Assembly (NCBI RefSeq): GCF_034541975.1
Contig: NZ_JAVYJM010000001.1
Direction: 5' to 3' (one strand)
Origin: Dermacoccus abyssi
Lineage (GTDB): Bacteria > Actinomycetota > Actinomycetes > Actinomycetales > Dermatophilaceae
Length of the DNA: 64,000 nucleotides
The notes beneath the pieces are model-generated. The model was not told the origin of the DNA. It made no database searches and saw nothing but the letters and a program-made list of their open reading frames with translations. This document shows, piece by piece, positions 33,429 through 42,424 of this stretch; position 1 is the stretch's first letter; the number at the start of each line of letters is the position of its first letter. A program made the translations under genes and the position numbers.

Positions 33429-34568
33429 TCACAGCTGCGCGAGCGCGGCCTTCTGCTCCTCGACGTCGAACGTCGCTTCGGGCCACGTGAGGTCGAGCGA
33501 GCGCAGGTGCTCGAGGAGCAACTGCTGCACGGCCAGGCGCGCGTACCACTTGTTGTTCGCCGGAACGACGAACCAGGGCGCGATGTCCGTCGACGTGCGC
33601 TCGAGCACTGCCTGGTAGGCATCCTGGTACTCGGGCCAGTAGGCGCGTTCCTTGAGGTCGCCCGGGTTGAACTTGTAGAACTTCTCCGGGTTGTCGAGTC
33701 GCTCGGCCAGCCGCGCCTTCTGCTCGTCGGCATCGATGTGGAGCATCACCTTGATGATCGTCGTGTTCTTGGCGACGGTCGACTCTTCGAAGGCGTTGAT
33801 CTGTCCGTAGCGGCGCATCCAGACCGGGCGCGAGACCAGGTCGTGGACACGCACGATGAGCACGTCCTCGTACTGGCTGCGGTCGAAGACGCCGATGTAG
33901 CCGGGCTTCGGCAGAGCGTTGCGGATGCGCCAGAGGAACGGGTGAGCCTGCTCCTCCTTCGTCGGTGCCTTGAACGACGTGAGCTCAACGCCCTGCGGGT
34001 CGATGCTGCCGATGACGTGGCGCATGATGCCGCCCTTGCCCGAGGTGTCCATGCCCTGAACGACGAGGAGGACGCTCCGACCGTCGGGGTGACGCTCACT
34101 GGCGTAGAGACGCTCTTGCAGGTCGGCGAGTTCCTCGCCGGTCTTGCGCATGAGCTTCTCGGCCTTCTTCTGGTCGCCGTCGAACGCGGGGGTGCTGCTC
34201 GCGTCGAGGTCGGCCAGGGAGAAGCCGGGCGTCACCTTGAGCGCCGAGGTGAAGTCGCTCAGCTGCGCCTTGTGCTTCTTCTTCGACTTCTTCGTCGACT
34301 TGTCCTTGCCGACCTTCTTCGCGGCCTTGACTGCCTCGTCCTTCTTGGCCTTCTTCGCGGCTTCGGTGGCGGGCTTCGACGAGGCCTTCTTGGCGCTGCC
34401 CTTCTTCTTGGCAGGAGCCTTTTCGGCCTTCGCCTTGGCCTTCGCGGCCTTCTCCGATGCCTGATCGGCGACCTTCTTCTTGTCGCTCGAGGTCAGTTCG
34501 TCGTCACGCTTCTTCGACTTCGTGTCGGCGTCGGCGTTGGCGGACGCCTTGTCCTTGTTCTTGCCCAT
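33429..34568 (-). CDS. ppk2: Polyphosphate kinase 2 with a lysine-rich N-terminal tail
   Basis: PPK2 enzymes move phosphate between polyphosphate and nucleotides. The catalytic part (about residues 115-370) has Walker A 'VVQGMDTSGKGGI' (Gly172-Gly180), the lid region 'SFKAPTKEEQAHPFLWR', and Walker B 'IGVFDRSQYEDVLIV'. The C-terminus is normal. The odd part is the first 100 residues: they hold about 35 lysines and many Ala and Asp, with no hydrophobic core ('KKKGSAKKASSKP' and 'KKSKKKHK' are examples). This looks like histone H1 tails. The usual PPK2 is about 280-300 residues. The start is ATG 34568; three more starts lie within 15 bases upstream. Confidence 0.93.
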   Translation of the reverse strand: MGKNKDKASANADADTKSKKRDDELTSSDKKKVADQASEKAAKAKAKAEKAPAKKKGSAKKASSKPATEAAKKAKKDEAVKAAKKVGKDKSTKKSKKKHKAQLSDFTSALKVTPGFSLADLDASSTPAFDGDQKKAEKLMRKTGEELADLQERLYASERHPDGRSVLLVVQGMDTSGKGGIMRHVIGSIDPQGVELTSFKAPTKEEQAHPFLWRIRNALPKPGYIGVFDRSQYEDVLIVRVHDLVSRPVWMRRYGQINAFEESTVAKNTTIIKVMLHIDADEQKARLAERLDNPEKFYKFNPGDLKERAYWPEYQDAYQAVLERTSTDIAPWFVVPANNKWYARLAVQQLLLEHLRSLDLTWPEATFDVEEQKAALAQL

Positions 34569-34708
34569 GCTTGTCATCATCACAGAACGCGACGTGTCGC
34601 GCTATGGTTCGGCGCTCAACCGGCGTCGTCCTCGTGCGGTGATTCGCCGACTCTCGTTCGCGCGCAGAAGGCCTCGGCGTCCGTTGAGGTGGGCAGAGCC
34701 CCGGCTCG

Positions 34709-35881
34709 TCAGGCGAGGTAGTCGCGAACGACGCTCTCCCAGCGCTCCGGGTCGGTGTTCCACTCGCGCACGTGTCGCGCGACCTCCCAACGTTCCCAGC
34801 GCACGAGATCCGGGCGCGCCGCAGCGACGGCCGCGCTCGGCCCGTACGGCACGAACTCGTCGTCGACGGAGTGGATGACGAGCATCGGCTTGACGAGTTC
34901 GTCGGCGCGCTCGACCCAGTTCGTCAGCTTGATGTCGACGGCCTCGCTCACCCCGATGGTGTGCCGGCTCGTGCGGCTTCCGAGGAGGAACCCGGACAGC
35001 GTCGCGAGGCTGGGGTGCACGCGATTGGCACGCGCGTGGTGGAGCATGACATCAGCCCAGTCGAGCACCGGACCGTCGAGCACGACCTTGTGCACGAACG
35101 GTGCGAATTCGGAGCGTGCGAGGAACTGCATCGTGATGGCGCCACCCATGGACCACCCGAGCAGATCGACGCTCGTGGCGCCGTGCGCGAGGGCGTACTG
35201 AACGGCGGTCTCGACGTCCTTCCACTCGGTGAGTCCGAGGCCGTAACGCCCGTCGAGGCTCGGCGGGCCCTCGAAGTCGTTGCGGTAGCTCGTGACAACG
35301 CAGGTGATACCGAGGTCGTGAAGCACCGGTACGGCACGCAGGGTTTCGCCGCGACGCGCGCCACGCCCGTGGACGAGAACGGCCCAGCGCTGACCGTCCC
35401 CGGCGTGTGTCACCCATGCGGGCGCGGGCCCGTACTCGGTTTCGAGGACGACGTCTTCGGTCTCGATGCCGTAGGCGTCCTGGGGTGACCCGTCGACGTA
35501 CCAGCCGCTCCACCGGGCGCGCCCGGGTGCGAGGTCGCCGCGGGTGACCGAGTCGACGCGACGGATGATGTCGCCGTGCTCGGTCTCGCCGAGCACCTCG
35601 CCGATTCGGGCGTGACCGCGTTCGTTGTCCCAGAAGAGCCCATAGCGGCCCGGGGCGCGGGACTCGACGGTCGGGGCGAAGACCGCGGAGGTGACACGTC
35701 CGTCGCGTCCGTGTCTGACGGTGAGCACCGTTGCGTCATCCGGACGTTCGCGCTCCGGCGTGACGAGTTTGCGCGCGAAGAACGCGGCAACGGCCACGGA
35801 CGCGAGCGAGGTCGTGGCAGCGAGGGAGCCACCGACGATCGCGCCGATGGCCAGGGAACGGCGAGCAGATGGACGTTGCAC
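34709..35881 (-). CDS. Alpha/beta hydrolase with an N-terminal membrane anchor
   Basis: The 390-residue protein begins with a hydrophobic segment ('LAIGAIVGGSLAATTSLASVAVAAFFA') that may be a signal anchor. The hydrolase fold starts near residue 165 ('WAVLVHGRGARRGETLRAVPVL') and has the nucleophile elbow 'LLGWSMGGAITM', 'LDGPVLDWADVM', and near the end 'MLVIHSVDDEFVPYG' (Asp) and 'RHVREW' (His). Ser/Asp/His are thus all present. Probably a surface or secreted esterase or lipase; the substrate is unknown. Starts with GTG at 35881, divergent from ligC. Confidence 0.85.
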   Translation of the reverse strand: MQRPSARRSLAIGAIVGGSLAATTSLASVAVAAFFARKLVTPERERPDDATVLTVRHGRDGRVTSAVFAPTVESRAPGRYGLFWDNERGHARIGEVLGETEHGDIIRRVDSVTRGDLAPGRARWSGWYVDGSPQDAYGIETEDVVLETEYGPAPAWVTHAGDGQRWAVLVHGRGARRGETLRAVPVLHDLGITCVVTSYRNDFEGPPSLDGRYGLGLTEWKDVETAVQYALAHGATSVDLLGWSMGGAITMQFLARSEFAPFVHKVVLDGPVLDWADVMLHHARANRVHPSLATLSGFLLGSRTSRHTIGVSEAVDIKLTNWVERADELVKPMLVIHSVDDEFVPYGPSAAVAAARPDLVRWERWEVARHVREWNTDPERWESVVRDYLA

Positions 35882-35918
35882 GTTCCCATCCTTTCACCGG
35901 CGCGCGAGAATGGTCGGC

Positions 35919-36971
35919 ATGGATCTGCCTCTCGACCTCCCCGTCGCGCCGATGCTGGCCAAGGCGGCGACGCGCGTGCCCACCGACGCCGGCTACACGT
36001 ACGAGCCCAAGTGGGACGGATTCCGTTGCATCGTGGCGCGGGACGGCGACGAGGTCGAGTTGCAGTCACGCGGCACGAAGTCGCTCACGCGCTACTTCCC
36101 CGAGGTGGTGGAGCACCTGCTCGGGGTTCTGCCGGAGCGGATCGTTCTCGACGCGGAGATCGTCGTGACGAGCGGCGAGCCGGGCGCGCAGCGCCTCAAC
36201 TGGGACGCGCTCGGTCAGCGGATTCACCCTGCGGCCTCGCGCATCGAGAAGCTGTCCACCGAGACGCCCGCGCAGGTGATCGCTTTCGACCTGCTCGCAC
36301 TGTGCGACGAGGATCTCACTGCCCTGCCCTACACCGAGCGGCGCGCACGGCTCGAGGCGGTGTTCGCCGACCTGCCGGACTCGGATTCGCTGTTCCTCAC
36401 CCGCACGACCGACGACCCTGCCGAGGCGCAGCGTTGGTTCGAGGAGTTCGAGGGCGCCGGACTCGACGGCGTCGTGGCGAAGGCCGACGACGGTGCGTAC
36501 GAGCAGAACAAGCGCACGATGATCAAGGTGAAGCACAAGCGCACTGCGGAGGCGGTGCTCGTGGGCTACCGCGTGCACAAGAGCGGGTCCGGCGTGGGGT
36601 CGCTGTTGCTCGGCCTCTACGCGGACGACGGCAAGCTCTACAACGTCGGAGGCATCAGCGCCTTCACCGCCAAGCGGCGCGAAGAACTCGTCGAGGAGTT
36701 GGAGCCGCTCGTCGTGCGCGACGAGGAGGGTGACGCGGTGACGGGTGAGACGGACCGTTCACGCTTCAGCGCGTCGAAGGACGTGTCGTTCGTCACGGTA
36801 CGTCCGGAACGCGTCGTCGAGGTGGCGTTCGATCAGTTGGAGGGCCACCGCTTCCGTCACGCCGTGTCGTTCCTGCGCTGGCGCCCGGACCGTGAGCCGG
36901 AGTCGTGCACGATGGAGCAGGTCGACCGCGCACCCGCGTATGACCTGGGACGGGTGCTGCGCTCGTCCTGA
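35919..36971 (+). CDS. ligC: ATP-dependent DNA ligase LigC
   Basis: Seals DNA nicks by way of a lysine-AMP intermediate. The 350-residue protein has motif I 'YEPKWDGFRC' with Lys31, motif III-like 'LDAEIVV', motif IV 'GLDGVVAKA' and motif V 'TMIKVKHKR', followed by an OB-fold domain ('VLVGYRVHKSGSGVGSLLLGLYADDG'). Length and start match mycobacterial LigC, which works with the primase-polymerase PrimPol-C in base excision repair. Such a polymerase gene lies 518 bases downstream, on the other strand. A start 9 bases earlier (35910) is also possible. Confidence 0.93.
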   Translation: MDLPLDLPVAPMLAKAATRVPTDAGYTYEPKWDGFRCIVARDGDEVELQSRGTKSLTRYFPEVVEHLLGVLPERIVLDAEIVVTSGEPGAQRLNWDALGQRIHPAASRIEKLSTETPAQVIAFDLLALCDEDLTALPYTERRARLEAVFADLPDSDSLFLTRTTDDPAEAQRWFEEFEGAGLDGVVAKADDGAYEQNKRTMIKVKHKRTAEAVLVGYRVHKSGSGVGSLLLGLYADDGKLYNVGGISAFTAKRREELVEELEPLVVRDEEGDAVTGETDRSRFSASKDVSFVTVRPERVVEVAFDQLEGHRFRHAVSFLRWRPDREPESCTMEQVDRAPAYDLGRVLRSS

Positions 36972-36983
36972 GAGGCGACGCCG

Positions 36984-37304
36984 TCAGGCGCTGATGGCGA
37001 CATCCTCGTCGACGACGGGCGCCGGCGCCTTCTTGCCGAAGCGCTGCTGCGCGGCCTGCTTGCTGATGCCGAGGCTGGAGCCGATCTGCGACCAGGAGTC
37101 GCCCTTGGCGCGACGCTCGGCGACGACCCACTTGATGGTGTCGCTCATGAGGTTGTTGAGCATCGCGAGGCCCTCGAGCTCGTCCTTGGTGAACAGGTGC
37201 GTCTGCACCCGGAAGCCCTCCATGATGCGGGCGGCGGCCTCTTCGACGGACTTCTCGGAGATGCCGCGAAGCTCCTGCGGCAACGGCTTGCTGATCTTCG
37301 GCAT
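36984..37304 (-). CDS. Small helix-turn-helix protein between ligC and the primase-polymerase gene
   Basis: The 106-residue protein ends with a helix-turn-helix-like stretch 'SWSQIGSSLGISKQAAQQRFGKKA' at about residues 69-92. The first 65 residues are helical and acidic/basic mixed ('EAAARIMEGFRVQTHLFTKDELEGLAMLNNL'). I do not recognise a named family. It converges with ligC (12 bases between stops) and lies downstream of the primase-polymerase gene, separated by a palindrome. It might bind DNA as a regulator or repair factor. Confidence 0.75.
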   Translation of the reverse strand: MPKISKPLPQELRGISEKSVEEAAARIMEGFRVQTHLFTKDELEGLAMLNNLMSDTIKWVVAERRAKGDSWSQIGSSLGISKQAAQQRFGKKAPAPVVDEDVAISA

Positions 37305-37406
37305 CCGATGATGGTAGGAGCCACGTCACGTAGATGTCAATTTGGCTTGACATGACGATCGGCTGATTCGCGCGGCTGGGCGGTGCCCGACGGGCCGCGC
37401 AACCGC

Positions 37407-37473
37407 GTTGGGCAGAGTTCCCTGCGGCTGGGCCGAGGCGGTCACTACCCAACCGCAGGAAACCCTGCCCAAC
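37407..37473. repeat. Intergenic imperfect palindrome, family copy 2
   Basis: Arms 37407-37432 and 37448-37473 pair over 26 positions with three mismatches. The arms contain GTTGGGCAG, CCTGCGG and TGGG. On the minus-strand RNA all three mismatches become G-U pairs, so the hairpin would be fully paired in the transcript of the primase-polymerase gene. The words are shared with the element at 24174-24236. Confidence 0.65.
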
Positions 37474-37488
37474 GGCCGGGGACCAGCG

Positions 37489-38541
37489 TCAGGCGTCGGT
37501 GGTGGGCGCCTTCTTCGCGCGGCTCGGCTGGACGCGCGGGGGCTCACCGGGCATCTTCGGGTAGTCGGGCGGGAAGGGCATCTCGGGCAGGCCGCGCTCG
37601 ACGTCGGCGTCCCACAGCGCAATGGCGGCGGCCACGTCACCGACGTGATCGTTCATCGACGCGCCGCCCGCGGGTGCCCAGGCGTCACCGCGGTCGGCGA
37701 TGATGCCCGGGACGGTTCGGATGGTGAAGTCGCTCGGCTTCACGTCCCGCAGCTCAGACCAAGCCACCGGCATCGACACCGGTGCTCCCGTGAGCGGTCG
37801 CGGCGAGTAGGCCGCGGCGATCGTCCGATCGCGGTTGGCCTGGTTGAAGTCGACGAAAACCTTCTCGCCGCGCAGCTCCTTCCACCATTCCGTCGTCACG
37901 AGATCGGGTAGGCGCCGCTCCAACTCGCGCGCGATGCCGATGACGCCGTGGCGCACGTCGAGGAACTCGTGCGTCGGCGCGATGCGGGCGTACACGTGAA
38001 CGCCCCGGTTGCCGGACGTCTTGACGAACGGCGTGAACCCGAGCGACTCCATGAGTTCTTTGAGCGCGAACGCCGCCTCGACGGCATCGGTGAAATCACG
38101 GCCCGGCTGGGGGTCGAGGTCGATGCGCAACTCGTCCGGGTTGTCGTTGTTGTCCGCCTTCACCGGCCACGGGTGGAACGTCACCGTGTTCATCTGCGCG
38201 CACCATGCGAGCATCGCCGGTTCGTCGAGCACGAGTTGCTCGTGGGCCCGCGCGCTGGGGTAGGTGCACATCACCGAGCGCGCGTACGCAGGCGCACCCT
38301 TCGGCGGGTTCTTCGAGAAGAAGGGCTTCTCCCCCAGGCCCTTCGGGTAGCGCTCCAACGCGATGGGCCGGTCACCGCTCCAGCGCAGGAACGGCTCCGC
38401 GACGGCGAGCAGGTACTCGACGACGTCGAGCTTGCTCACCCCGTCGTCGGGATAGACGAGGCGATCGGGACTCGAGACCTTGACCTTGCGGACCTCGTCG
38501 TCCGGTCCGGGAATCTCGAGGACGACGGCTGCAGCGCTCAT
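37489..38541 (-). CDS. LigD-like primase-polymerase (PrimPol-C/PolDom)
   Basis: Stand-alone polymerase domain related to the LigD polymerase of non-homologous end joining. The 350-residue protein starts 'MSAAAVVLEIPG' and has 'VSSPDRLVYPDDGVSKLDVVEYLLAV', 'FFSKNPPKGAP', the catalytic Asp-x-Asp in 'ELRIDLDPQPG', 'FVKTSGNRGVHVYARI' and the third Asp in 'KVFVDFNQANRDRTIAAAYSPR'. It lacks ligase and nuclease domains. In mycobacteria the homologue pairs with LigC, as here, to fill gaps in repair. The start at 38541 is the only ATG before the domain. No ku gene is in the window. Confidence 0.92.
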   Translation of the reverse strand: MSAAAVVLEIPGPDDEVRKVKVSSPDRLVYPDDGVSKLDVVEYLLAVAEPFLRWSGDRPIALERYPKGLGEKPFFSKNPPKGAPAYARSVMCTYPSARAHEQLVLDEPAMLAWCAQMNTVTFHPWPVKADNNDNPDELRIDLDPQPGRDFTDAVEAAFALKELMESLGFTPFVKTSGNRGVHVYARIAPTHEFLDVRHGVIGIARELERRLPDLVTTEWWKELRGEKVFVDFNQANRDRTIAAAYSPRPLTGAPVSMPVAWSELRDVKPSDFTIRTVPGIIADRGDAWAPAGGASMNDHVGDVAAAIALWDADVERGLPEMPFPPDYPKMPGEPPRVQPSRAKKAPTTDA

Positions 38542-38666
38542 GTTCGCCACCCTAAGCCGATGATGAGCGGGCGCCGCGTCACCGATGCCGCGTTTCCCAG
38601 GCAACATCGGGAAGGTCTGGGCAGCGCCCGACGTTGAACTTTGCACCCCACCCGCGAAGGAGCGAC

Positions 38667-39089
38667 ATGAGCGACCTGCCCCGCACCATGAACGACACCA
38701 CCGACGAGCAGTGGCGCGAGAAACTGACGCCCGAGGAATACGCCGTCCTGCGCCAGGGAGGCACCGAGCGTCCGTTCGTGGGCGAGTACACCGACACCGA
38801 GACGGCGGGCACGTATCGCTGCCGTGCCTGTGGCGCAACGCTGTTCACCAGCAAGGAGAAGTTCCACAGCCACTGCGGATGGCCGTCCTTCTACGCGCCC
38901 GAGGACGCCGAGAACGTCACGCTCCTCGAGGACCGCAGCATGGGGATGGTGCGTACCGAAGTGCGGTGCGCGAACTGCGACAGCCACCTCGGCCACGTCT
39001 TCCGCGGCGAGGGCTACCCGACGCCGACCGACGAGCGCTTCTGCATCAACTCGATCAGCATGACGCTGGAGCCCGCCGACGAGAACTGA
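38667..39089 (+). CDS. msrB: Methionine-R-sulfoxide reductase MsrB
   Basis: Repairs oxidised methionine in proteins, R-form. The 140-residue protein has both zinc-binding Cys pairs (Cys52/55 in 'RCRACG', Cys101/104 in 'RCANCDSHLGHVF') and the catalytic Cys126 in 'DERFCINSISM'. 'FHSHCGWPSFY' is also typical. The ATG at 38667 has GAAGGAG upstream. It is cytosolic, with no signal peptide. Confidence 0.97.
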   Translation: MSDLPRTMNDTTDEQWREKLTPEEYAVLRQGGTERPFVGEYTDTETAGTYRCRACGATLFTSKEKFHSHCGWPSFYAPEDAENVTLLEDRSMGMVRTEVRCANCDSHLGHVFRGEGYPTPTDERFCINSISMTLEPADEN

Positions 39090-39102
39090 ATAGCCGAACC
39101 CC

Positions 39103-39141
39103 GATCGGGCCCTTCCACTCGCACAGTGGAAGGGCCCGATC
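39103..39141. terminator. Bidirectional hairpin between msrB and the acyl-CoA synthetase gene
   Basis: GATCGGGCCCTTCCACT (39103-39119) pairs perfectly over 17 bp with 39125-39141, loop CGCAC. It separates convergent genes. Confidence 0.85.
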
Positions 39142-39160
39142 TGGGTGGGCGGGGAACGGG

Positions 39161-40786
39161 TCAGCCTTGCGCGCCCAGCTCGTTCTTGCGGATCTTGCCC
39201 GTCGCAGTCATGGGCATCGCCTCGATGACGCGGATCTCGGGAACCTTGTAGGCAGCCAGACGCTCAGCAGCGAACTCGCGCAGCCGGTCGGCATCGACCG
39301 CCTGGGTGACCGTGACGAACGCGACCGGGCGCTCCCCCGTCTCGTCGTCGGGCTTTGCAACGACGGCGCACGCTACGACGGCAGGATGAGCCGCCACCGC
39401 CATCTCGACCTCGGCCGGGAACACGCTCATCCCCTTGACCTTGATCATCTCCTTGTCGCGTCCGAGATAGTGCACGAAGCCCTCGTCGTCGATACGTCCG
39501 TTGTCGCCGGTGTGGAGCCATCCGTCGACGAGCTGACGTCGGGTGGCTTCCTCGTTGCGCCAGTAGCCACTCGTGACCGACGGGCTGCGGACGATGATCT
39601 CGCCCGTCTCGCCCACGGGCACCGGTGTCTGCGTGCCGAATTCGACGACGGCGATGTCGGTTCCCGGCACGGGCAGGCCGCAGAAAACGGGCTCGGCACG
39701 CAGGTCCATGTCGTCTGCGTGCAGCCCGTAGGGGCTCGTGTCCATCGTGTGCGTCTCCGTCATGCCGTAGGCGGCCTCACGAAGCACACCGCCGTCCGGG
39801 ACGGCAGCCGTCCATGAGGCACGCACCTCGGGAGTCATCTTGCGAACGAACGAGACGGCCTGCGGATCGGTGAGCGACGACAGATCGCGCGAGCCGATGT
39901 CGTCGCGCGCCATGAGTTCGAGATAGTTCTCGACCGTGCCGACCATGACCTGGACGTGGTGCTCTTCAACGGCGTCGAGCACGGCGTCGGCGTTCCACCG
40001 CGACAAGAGAACGCTCGTACCGCCGAGGACGACAGGGAGCAGGATGCCGAGATCCTCCCCGGCGATCCAGAAGATCGGCAGGTAGCACAACGCCGTGAAG
40101 TCACCGTGGGCATCGAGGCCGTTCGCCTGTGCGGTGCTCGCCGCTGTGTAGACCATGTCCCCCTGCGAGTGACAGCAACCCTTCGGCAGACCCGTCGTGC
40201 CACCGGTGTAGTTGAGCGCCGCGAGGGCATTCCACTCCCCTGTGTCATCATCCACGCGCGGCCCATCGGTCATCCGGGACGAGCCGTCGTCGACCACCAC
40301 GACCTCGCACTCGTGCTCCACCTGCGCCGCACCGTCACGCGCCGGCTTCTCGGTGACCGACGACGTCACGATGATCCGTGCCTCGCTGTCGCGCAGCTCG
40401 TGGGCCACCTCGTGGGCGCTGAACATCGGGTTCACCGGCACGTGCACCGCGCCGAGACGCAACACCGCGAGGAACGTGACGACGAATTCGTGTCGGTTGC
40501 CCAGGTGCACTGCAACTCGGTCACCCTTCGTCACGCCGTGCTCCCGAAGCCACCCGGCGACACGACGATGGGCGTCGTCGAGTTCGCGGTACGTCATCGT
40601 CGTCGGGCCGTCGACGAGGGCGACCCGATCCGGTCGCTCCCCCGCCCAGTGCTCAACGTGTGCGGGCAAGGTCACCCGACCGATCGGGTAGTCGACCTCG
40701 TCGCTCCACCCCGACCCGCGGTGGCGTGACTGCCGCGCCCTGACGTCGTCAAGGTAGGCCTCCAGTGTCATCGTGTTCTCCCCCAT
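39161..40786 (-). CDS. Class I acyl/aryl-CoA synthetase (AMP-forming)
   Basis: Adenylates a carboxylic acid and transfers it to CoA. The 541-residue protein has the P-loop 'NYTGGTTGLPKGC', 'REAAYGMTETHTMDTSP' and the C-terminal 'GWLHTGDNGRIDDEGFVHYLGRDKEMIKVKGMSVFPAEVE', with the late catalytic lysine in 'ATGKIRKNELG'. The ATG at 40786 has AAGGAG 6 bases upstream; a GTG at 40801 overlapping the previous stop is possible. It follows the carboxyltransferase gene by 11 bases. The substrate is unknown; a short or branched acid is likely given the neighbour. Confidence 0.9.
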   Translation of the reverse strand: MGENTMTLEAYLDDVRARQSRHRGSGWSDEVDYPIGRVTLPAHVEHWAGERPDRVALVDGPTTMTYRELDDAHRRVAGWLREHGVTKGDRVAVHLGNRHEFVVTFLAVLRLGAVHVPVNPMFSAHEVAHELRDSEARIIVTSSVTEKPARDGAAQVEHECEVVVVDDGSSRMTDGPRVDDDTGEWNALAALNYTGGTTGLPKGCCHSQGDMVYTAASTAQANGLDAHGDFTALCYLPIFWIAGEDLGILLPVVLGGTSVLLSRWNADAVLDAVEEHHVQVMVGTVENYLELMARDDIGSRDLSSLTDPQAVSFVRKMTPEVRASWTAAVPDGGVLREAAYGMTETHTMDTSPYGLHADDMDLRAEPVFCGLPVPGTDIAVVEFGTQTPVPVGETGEIIVRSPSVTSGYWRNEEATRRQLVDGWLHTGDNGRIDDEGFVHYLGRDKEMIKVKGMSVFPAEVEMAVAAHPAVVACAVVAKPDDETGERPVAFVTVTQAVDADRLREFAAERLAAYKVPEIRVIEAMPMTATGKIRKNELGAQG

Positions 40787-40797
40787 GTTGTGCTCCT

Positions 40798-42348
40798 TCA
40801 CCAGGTGTCGATGTACGGCCGTGTCGAGCGCTCGCCCGGGAATCCGCCGATGAGCTGAAGAATGCGCTCACGGGTCTCGGCCGGGTGGATGATCTCGTCG
40901 ATCTCGTCGAGGCGTGCCGCGTTGAGTGCCTTGCCCTGCTCGTACTGCTGCGCGACGAGTTCCTCGAACCGCTCCTCACGAGCCGCAGGGTCTTCGATGG
41001 CGCCCAGTTCCTTGGCGAAGCCGAGCCGCACCGCTCCTTCGAGTCCCATGGCGCCTATCTCCGCCGTCGGCCAGGCGAGTGTGGCGGACGTTCGTCGGAA
41101 GCCCCCGCACGCCATCGCCATCGCGCCGAGGCCGTAGCCCTTGCGGGTGATGACGACGATCGTCGGCACCGTGAGGCGCGCACCTGCGACGAACATCCGG
41201 CTCACGTGCCGAACCGTTCCCTCGCGCTCGGCGTCGGGGCCAACCATGAATCCCGGTGTGTCGCAGAGGGAGACAAGCGGGATGCCGTAGCCCTCGCACA
41301 ACTGCATGAAGCGCGCGAACTTGTCGCCGGCCGCCGCGTCGATGGCCCCGCCGAGCACACCGCAGTCGTTGGCCATGACGCCACAGGTGCGTCCGCCGAT
41401 CTGGACGAGCGCGGTGACAGCATTCGGCGCGAATTCGGGCCGCAATTCGAGGACGAAGCCGTCGTCGGCGAGCGTCTCGATGGCCGTGCGGATGTCGTAG
41501 ACGAGCTTGCGGCGCTGGGGCACGAGCGTCGTCAGCACGTGTTGGTCGGGCGCCTCGCCCGTGCCAGGAAGTCCGGAGAGCAACCAGAGGTAGTCGCGCG
41601 CCGCTTCGACGGCCTGCGCGTCATCGTCGACGACAAGATCGACGACCCCGTTCGGGGCCTGGACGCTCATCGGCCCGACCTCGTCTGCCGCGACGCGGCC
41701 CAGTCCGCCACCCTCGATCATCGCGGGGCCCGCCATACCGATCGAGCTGTCGGCCGTCGCGATGATGATGTCGCACGTGCCCGCCATGGCTGCGTTGCCG
41801 GCAAAGCAGCGGCCGGTGACGACGGCGACCGTCGGGACGAGGCCGTTGAGCGCACCGAGCGCCGCGAAGGTGCCGAGGTCGAGCCCCGTGGCACTGACGA
41901 GCATCGCATCGACGTCACCGGGACGCCCGCCGCCGCCCTCGGCGAAGAGCACGACCGGCAGTCGGCGCTCGCGCGCGACCTCGAGTGCGCGGTCGGTCTT
42001 CTTGTGGTTGAAGTAGCCCTGCGTTCCGGCGAGAACGGTGTAGTCGTACCCGAGCACGACGCAGGTCAGCTCACCGCCGTCGACCGGTACCCGCGCCACA
42101 CCCGTCACCATGCCGTCGGCGGGCGTCGACGCCTTGAGGTCGTCGAGGTCGCGGCGTGAGCGTTGGGCGGCGATCGTCGCCGAGCCGTACTCGTGGAACG
42201 TTCCGGCGCCCACGAAATCTCGAATGTTCTCGCGCACCGAGCGGTGGCCGGTGGCGGCGCGCTTGGCCATGGCCCCGGGGCGGGCCCCATCGGCGATCCG
42301 GGCGCGGTGCTCGTCGAGTTCAGCGGCGAGCGGGTTCTCCTCGGGCAC
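40798..42348 (-). CDS. Acyl-CoA carboxylase carboxyltransferase (beta) subunit
   Basis: Carboxyltransferase that moves CO2 from biotin to an acyl-CoA. The 516-residue protein has two crotonase-like halves: 'AGTQGYFNHKKTDRALEVARERRLPVVLFAEGGGGR' in the first, and 'GVLGGAIDAAAGDKFARFMQLCEGYGIPLVSLCDTPGFMVGPDAE' in the second. Its length matches the AccD family. A GTG at 42348 preceded by GGAAGGGGA is preferred; a GTG at 42381 is also open. No biotin carboxylase subunit gene is in the window, so it must share one encoded elsewhere. The TetR gene is directly upstream. Confidence 0.88.
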   Translation of the reverse strand: MPEENPLAAELDEHRARIADGARPGAMAKRAATGHRSVRENIRDFVGAGTFHEYGSATIAAQRSRRDLDDLKASTPADGMVTGVARVPVDGGELTCVVLGYDYTVLAGTQGYFNHKKTDRALEVARERRLPVVLFAEGGGGRPGDVDAMLVSATGLDLGTFAALGALNGLVPTVAVVTGRCFAGNAAMAGTCDIIIATADSSIGMAGPAMIEGGGLGRVAADEVGPMSVQAPNGVVDLVVDDDAQAVEAARDYLWLLSGLPGTGEAPDQHVLTTLVPQRRKLVYDIRTAIETLADDGFVLELRPEFAPNAVTALVQIGGRTCGVMANDCGVLGGAIDAAAGDKFARFMQLCEGYGIPLVSLCDTPGFMVGPDAEREGTVRHVSRMFVAGARLTVPTIVVITRKGYGLGAMAMACGGFRRTSATLAWPTAEIGAMGLEGAVRLGFAKELGAIEDPAAREERFEELVAQQYEQGKALNAARLDEIDEIIHPAETRERILQLIGGFPGERSTRPYIDTW

Positions 42349-42424
42349 ACCGTCCCCTTCCACGTGTGTCACGTCACACACGCTAAAGGCTGAGCCATCC
42401 CCTCCACGTCGATCGCGAACAGCC

